DNA of 51,159 bases. Source: Mediterranea massiliensis (GTDB lineage: Bacteria; Bacteroidota; Bacteroidia; Bacteroidales; Bacteroidaceae). Below the pieces are notes generated by a model. The model made no database searches. It saw only the letters and a program-made list of their open reading frames with translations, and had not been told where the DNA came from. The position numbers were made by a program, and so were the translations under genes. Shown one piece after another: positions 51,135-51,159 of the stretch; the stretch's first letter is position 1, and every line of letters begins with the position of its first letter. The stretch lies in NCBI GenBank assembly GCA_015060695.1, contig SUYA01000015.1, positions 1 to 51,159 of the forward strand, read 5' to 3'.

Positions 51135-51159
51135 TTTATTTAAGACGAATCATATTCGC

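Overview
The window looks like a piece of a Bacteroides-type chromosome (order Bacteroidales). Evidence: many genes are preceded by the Bacteroidetes sigma-factor promoter pattern (TTG or TTTG, about 19-21 bases, then TAnnTTTG, for example at 8902-8933, 46941-46971 and 50894-50924). Family content also fits: NigD-like lipoprotein, DUF4248, DUF4924, GGGtGRT protein, a MetH without reactivation domain, and a GH106-type lipoprotein. No rRNA is present, so the species cannot be named.

Layout. (1) 1-4650 is the right end of a foreign, phage- or plasmid-like element: a 110-codon reverse ORF, a degenerate superfamily-2 helicase, a small protein related to the helicase C-terminus, and two unknown genes. 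The first three are each one uninterrupted frame if the codon TAG is read through. None of the five genes uses TAG as its final stop. This suggests an amber-recoded (TAG read as an amino acid, probably Gln) mobile element inside a standard-code genome. (2) 4742-9000 is core: NifU-like scaffold plus GGGtGRT protein, NudC, and a DbpA-like RNA helicase. (3) 8997-12671 is the serine operon serC-serA-DUF1015, interrupted between serC and serA by a 415-bp cassette. The cassette carries a four-helix-bundle (S23/IVP) gene flanked by 31-bp inverted repeats made of a 7-bp unit. (4) 12742-15691 holds glycerate kinase, YigZ and an HpaII-family restriction endonuclease with no methylase beside it. (5) 15840-17486 is a second small insertion: a RepA-like ATPase and a DUF4248 protein, with GTTAG-type repeats on both sides.

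(6) 17853-24375 is a leftward run of closely spaced genes: DUF1846, DUF3298 lipoprotein, rsmG, an MBL hydrolase, gcvP. (7) 24555-31958 runs rightward: lipB, HerA-like ATPase, DMP19-family protein, NigD-like lipoprotein, Yip1-like membrane protein, smpB, metH. (8) 31961-39339 holds an MltF-like transglycosylase, a Dabb protein, a DsbD-like thiol transporter, a GH106-like rhamnosidase and an FKBP isomerase gene broken by one Trp-to-amber change. (9) 39554-43189 is a LysE-type exporter, DUF4924, rfbD, prfC operon. (10) 43533-46896 encodes a sodium-pumping biotin-dependent decarboxylase (gamma, alpha, beta), followed by an aquaporin. (11) 47747-50711 is the pflB-pflA fermentation operon. The window closes with tRNA-Ser(UGA), followed by a terminator hairpin containing three ACACCCAA octamers.

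Functionally the core part reads as an anaerobic fermenter: pyruvate formate-lyase, Na+-decarboxylase, iron-sulfur scaffold, serine/glycine/one-carbon/B12 methionine metabolism and lipoate transfer. The most noteworthy items are the amber-recoded element at the left edge, the S23 cassette inside the serine operon, the solitary HpaII-type nuclease, and the independent amber mutation in the FKBP gene. All family calls come from reading the protein sequences by eye; no database search was run.
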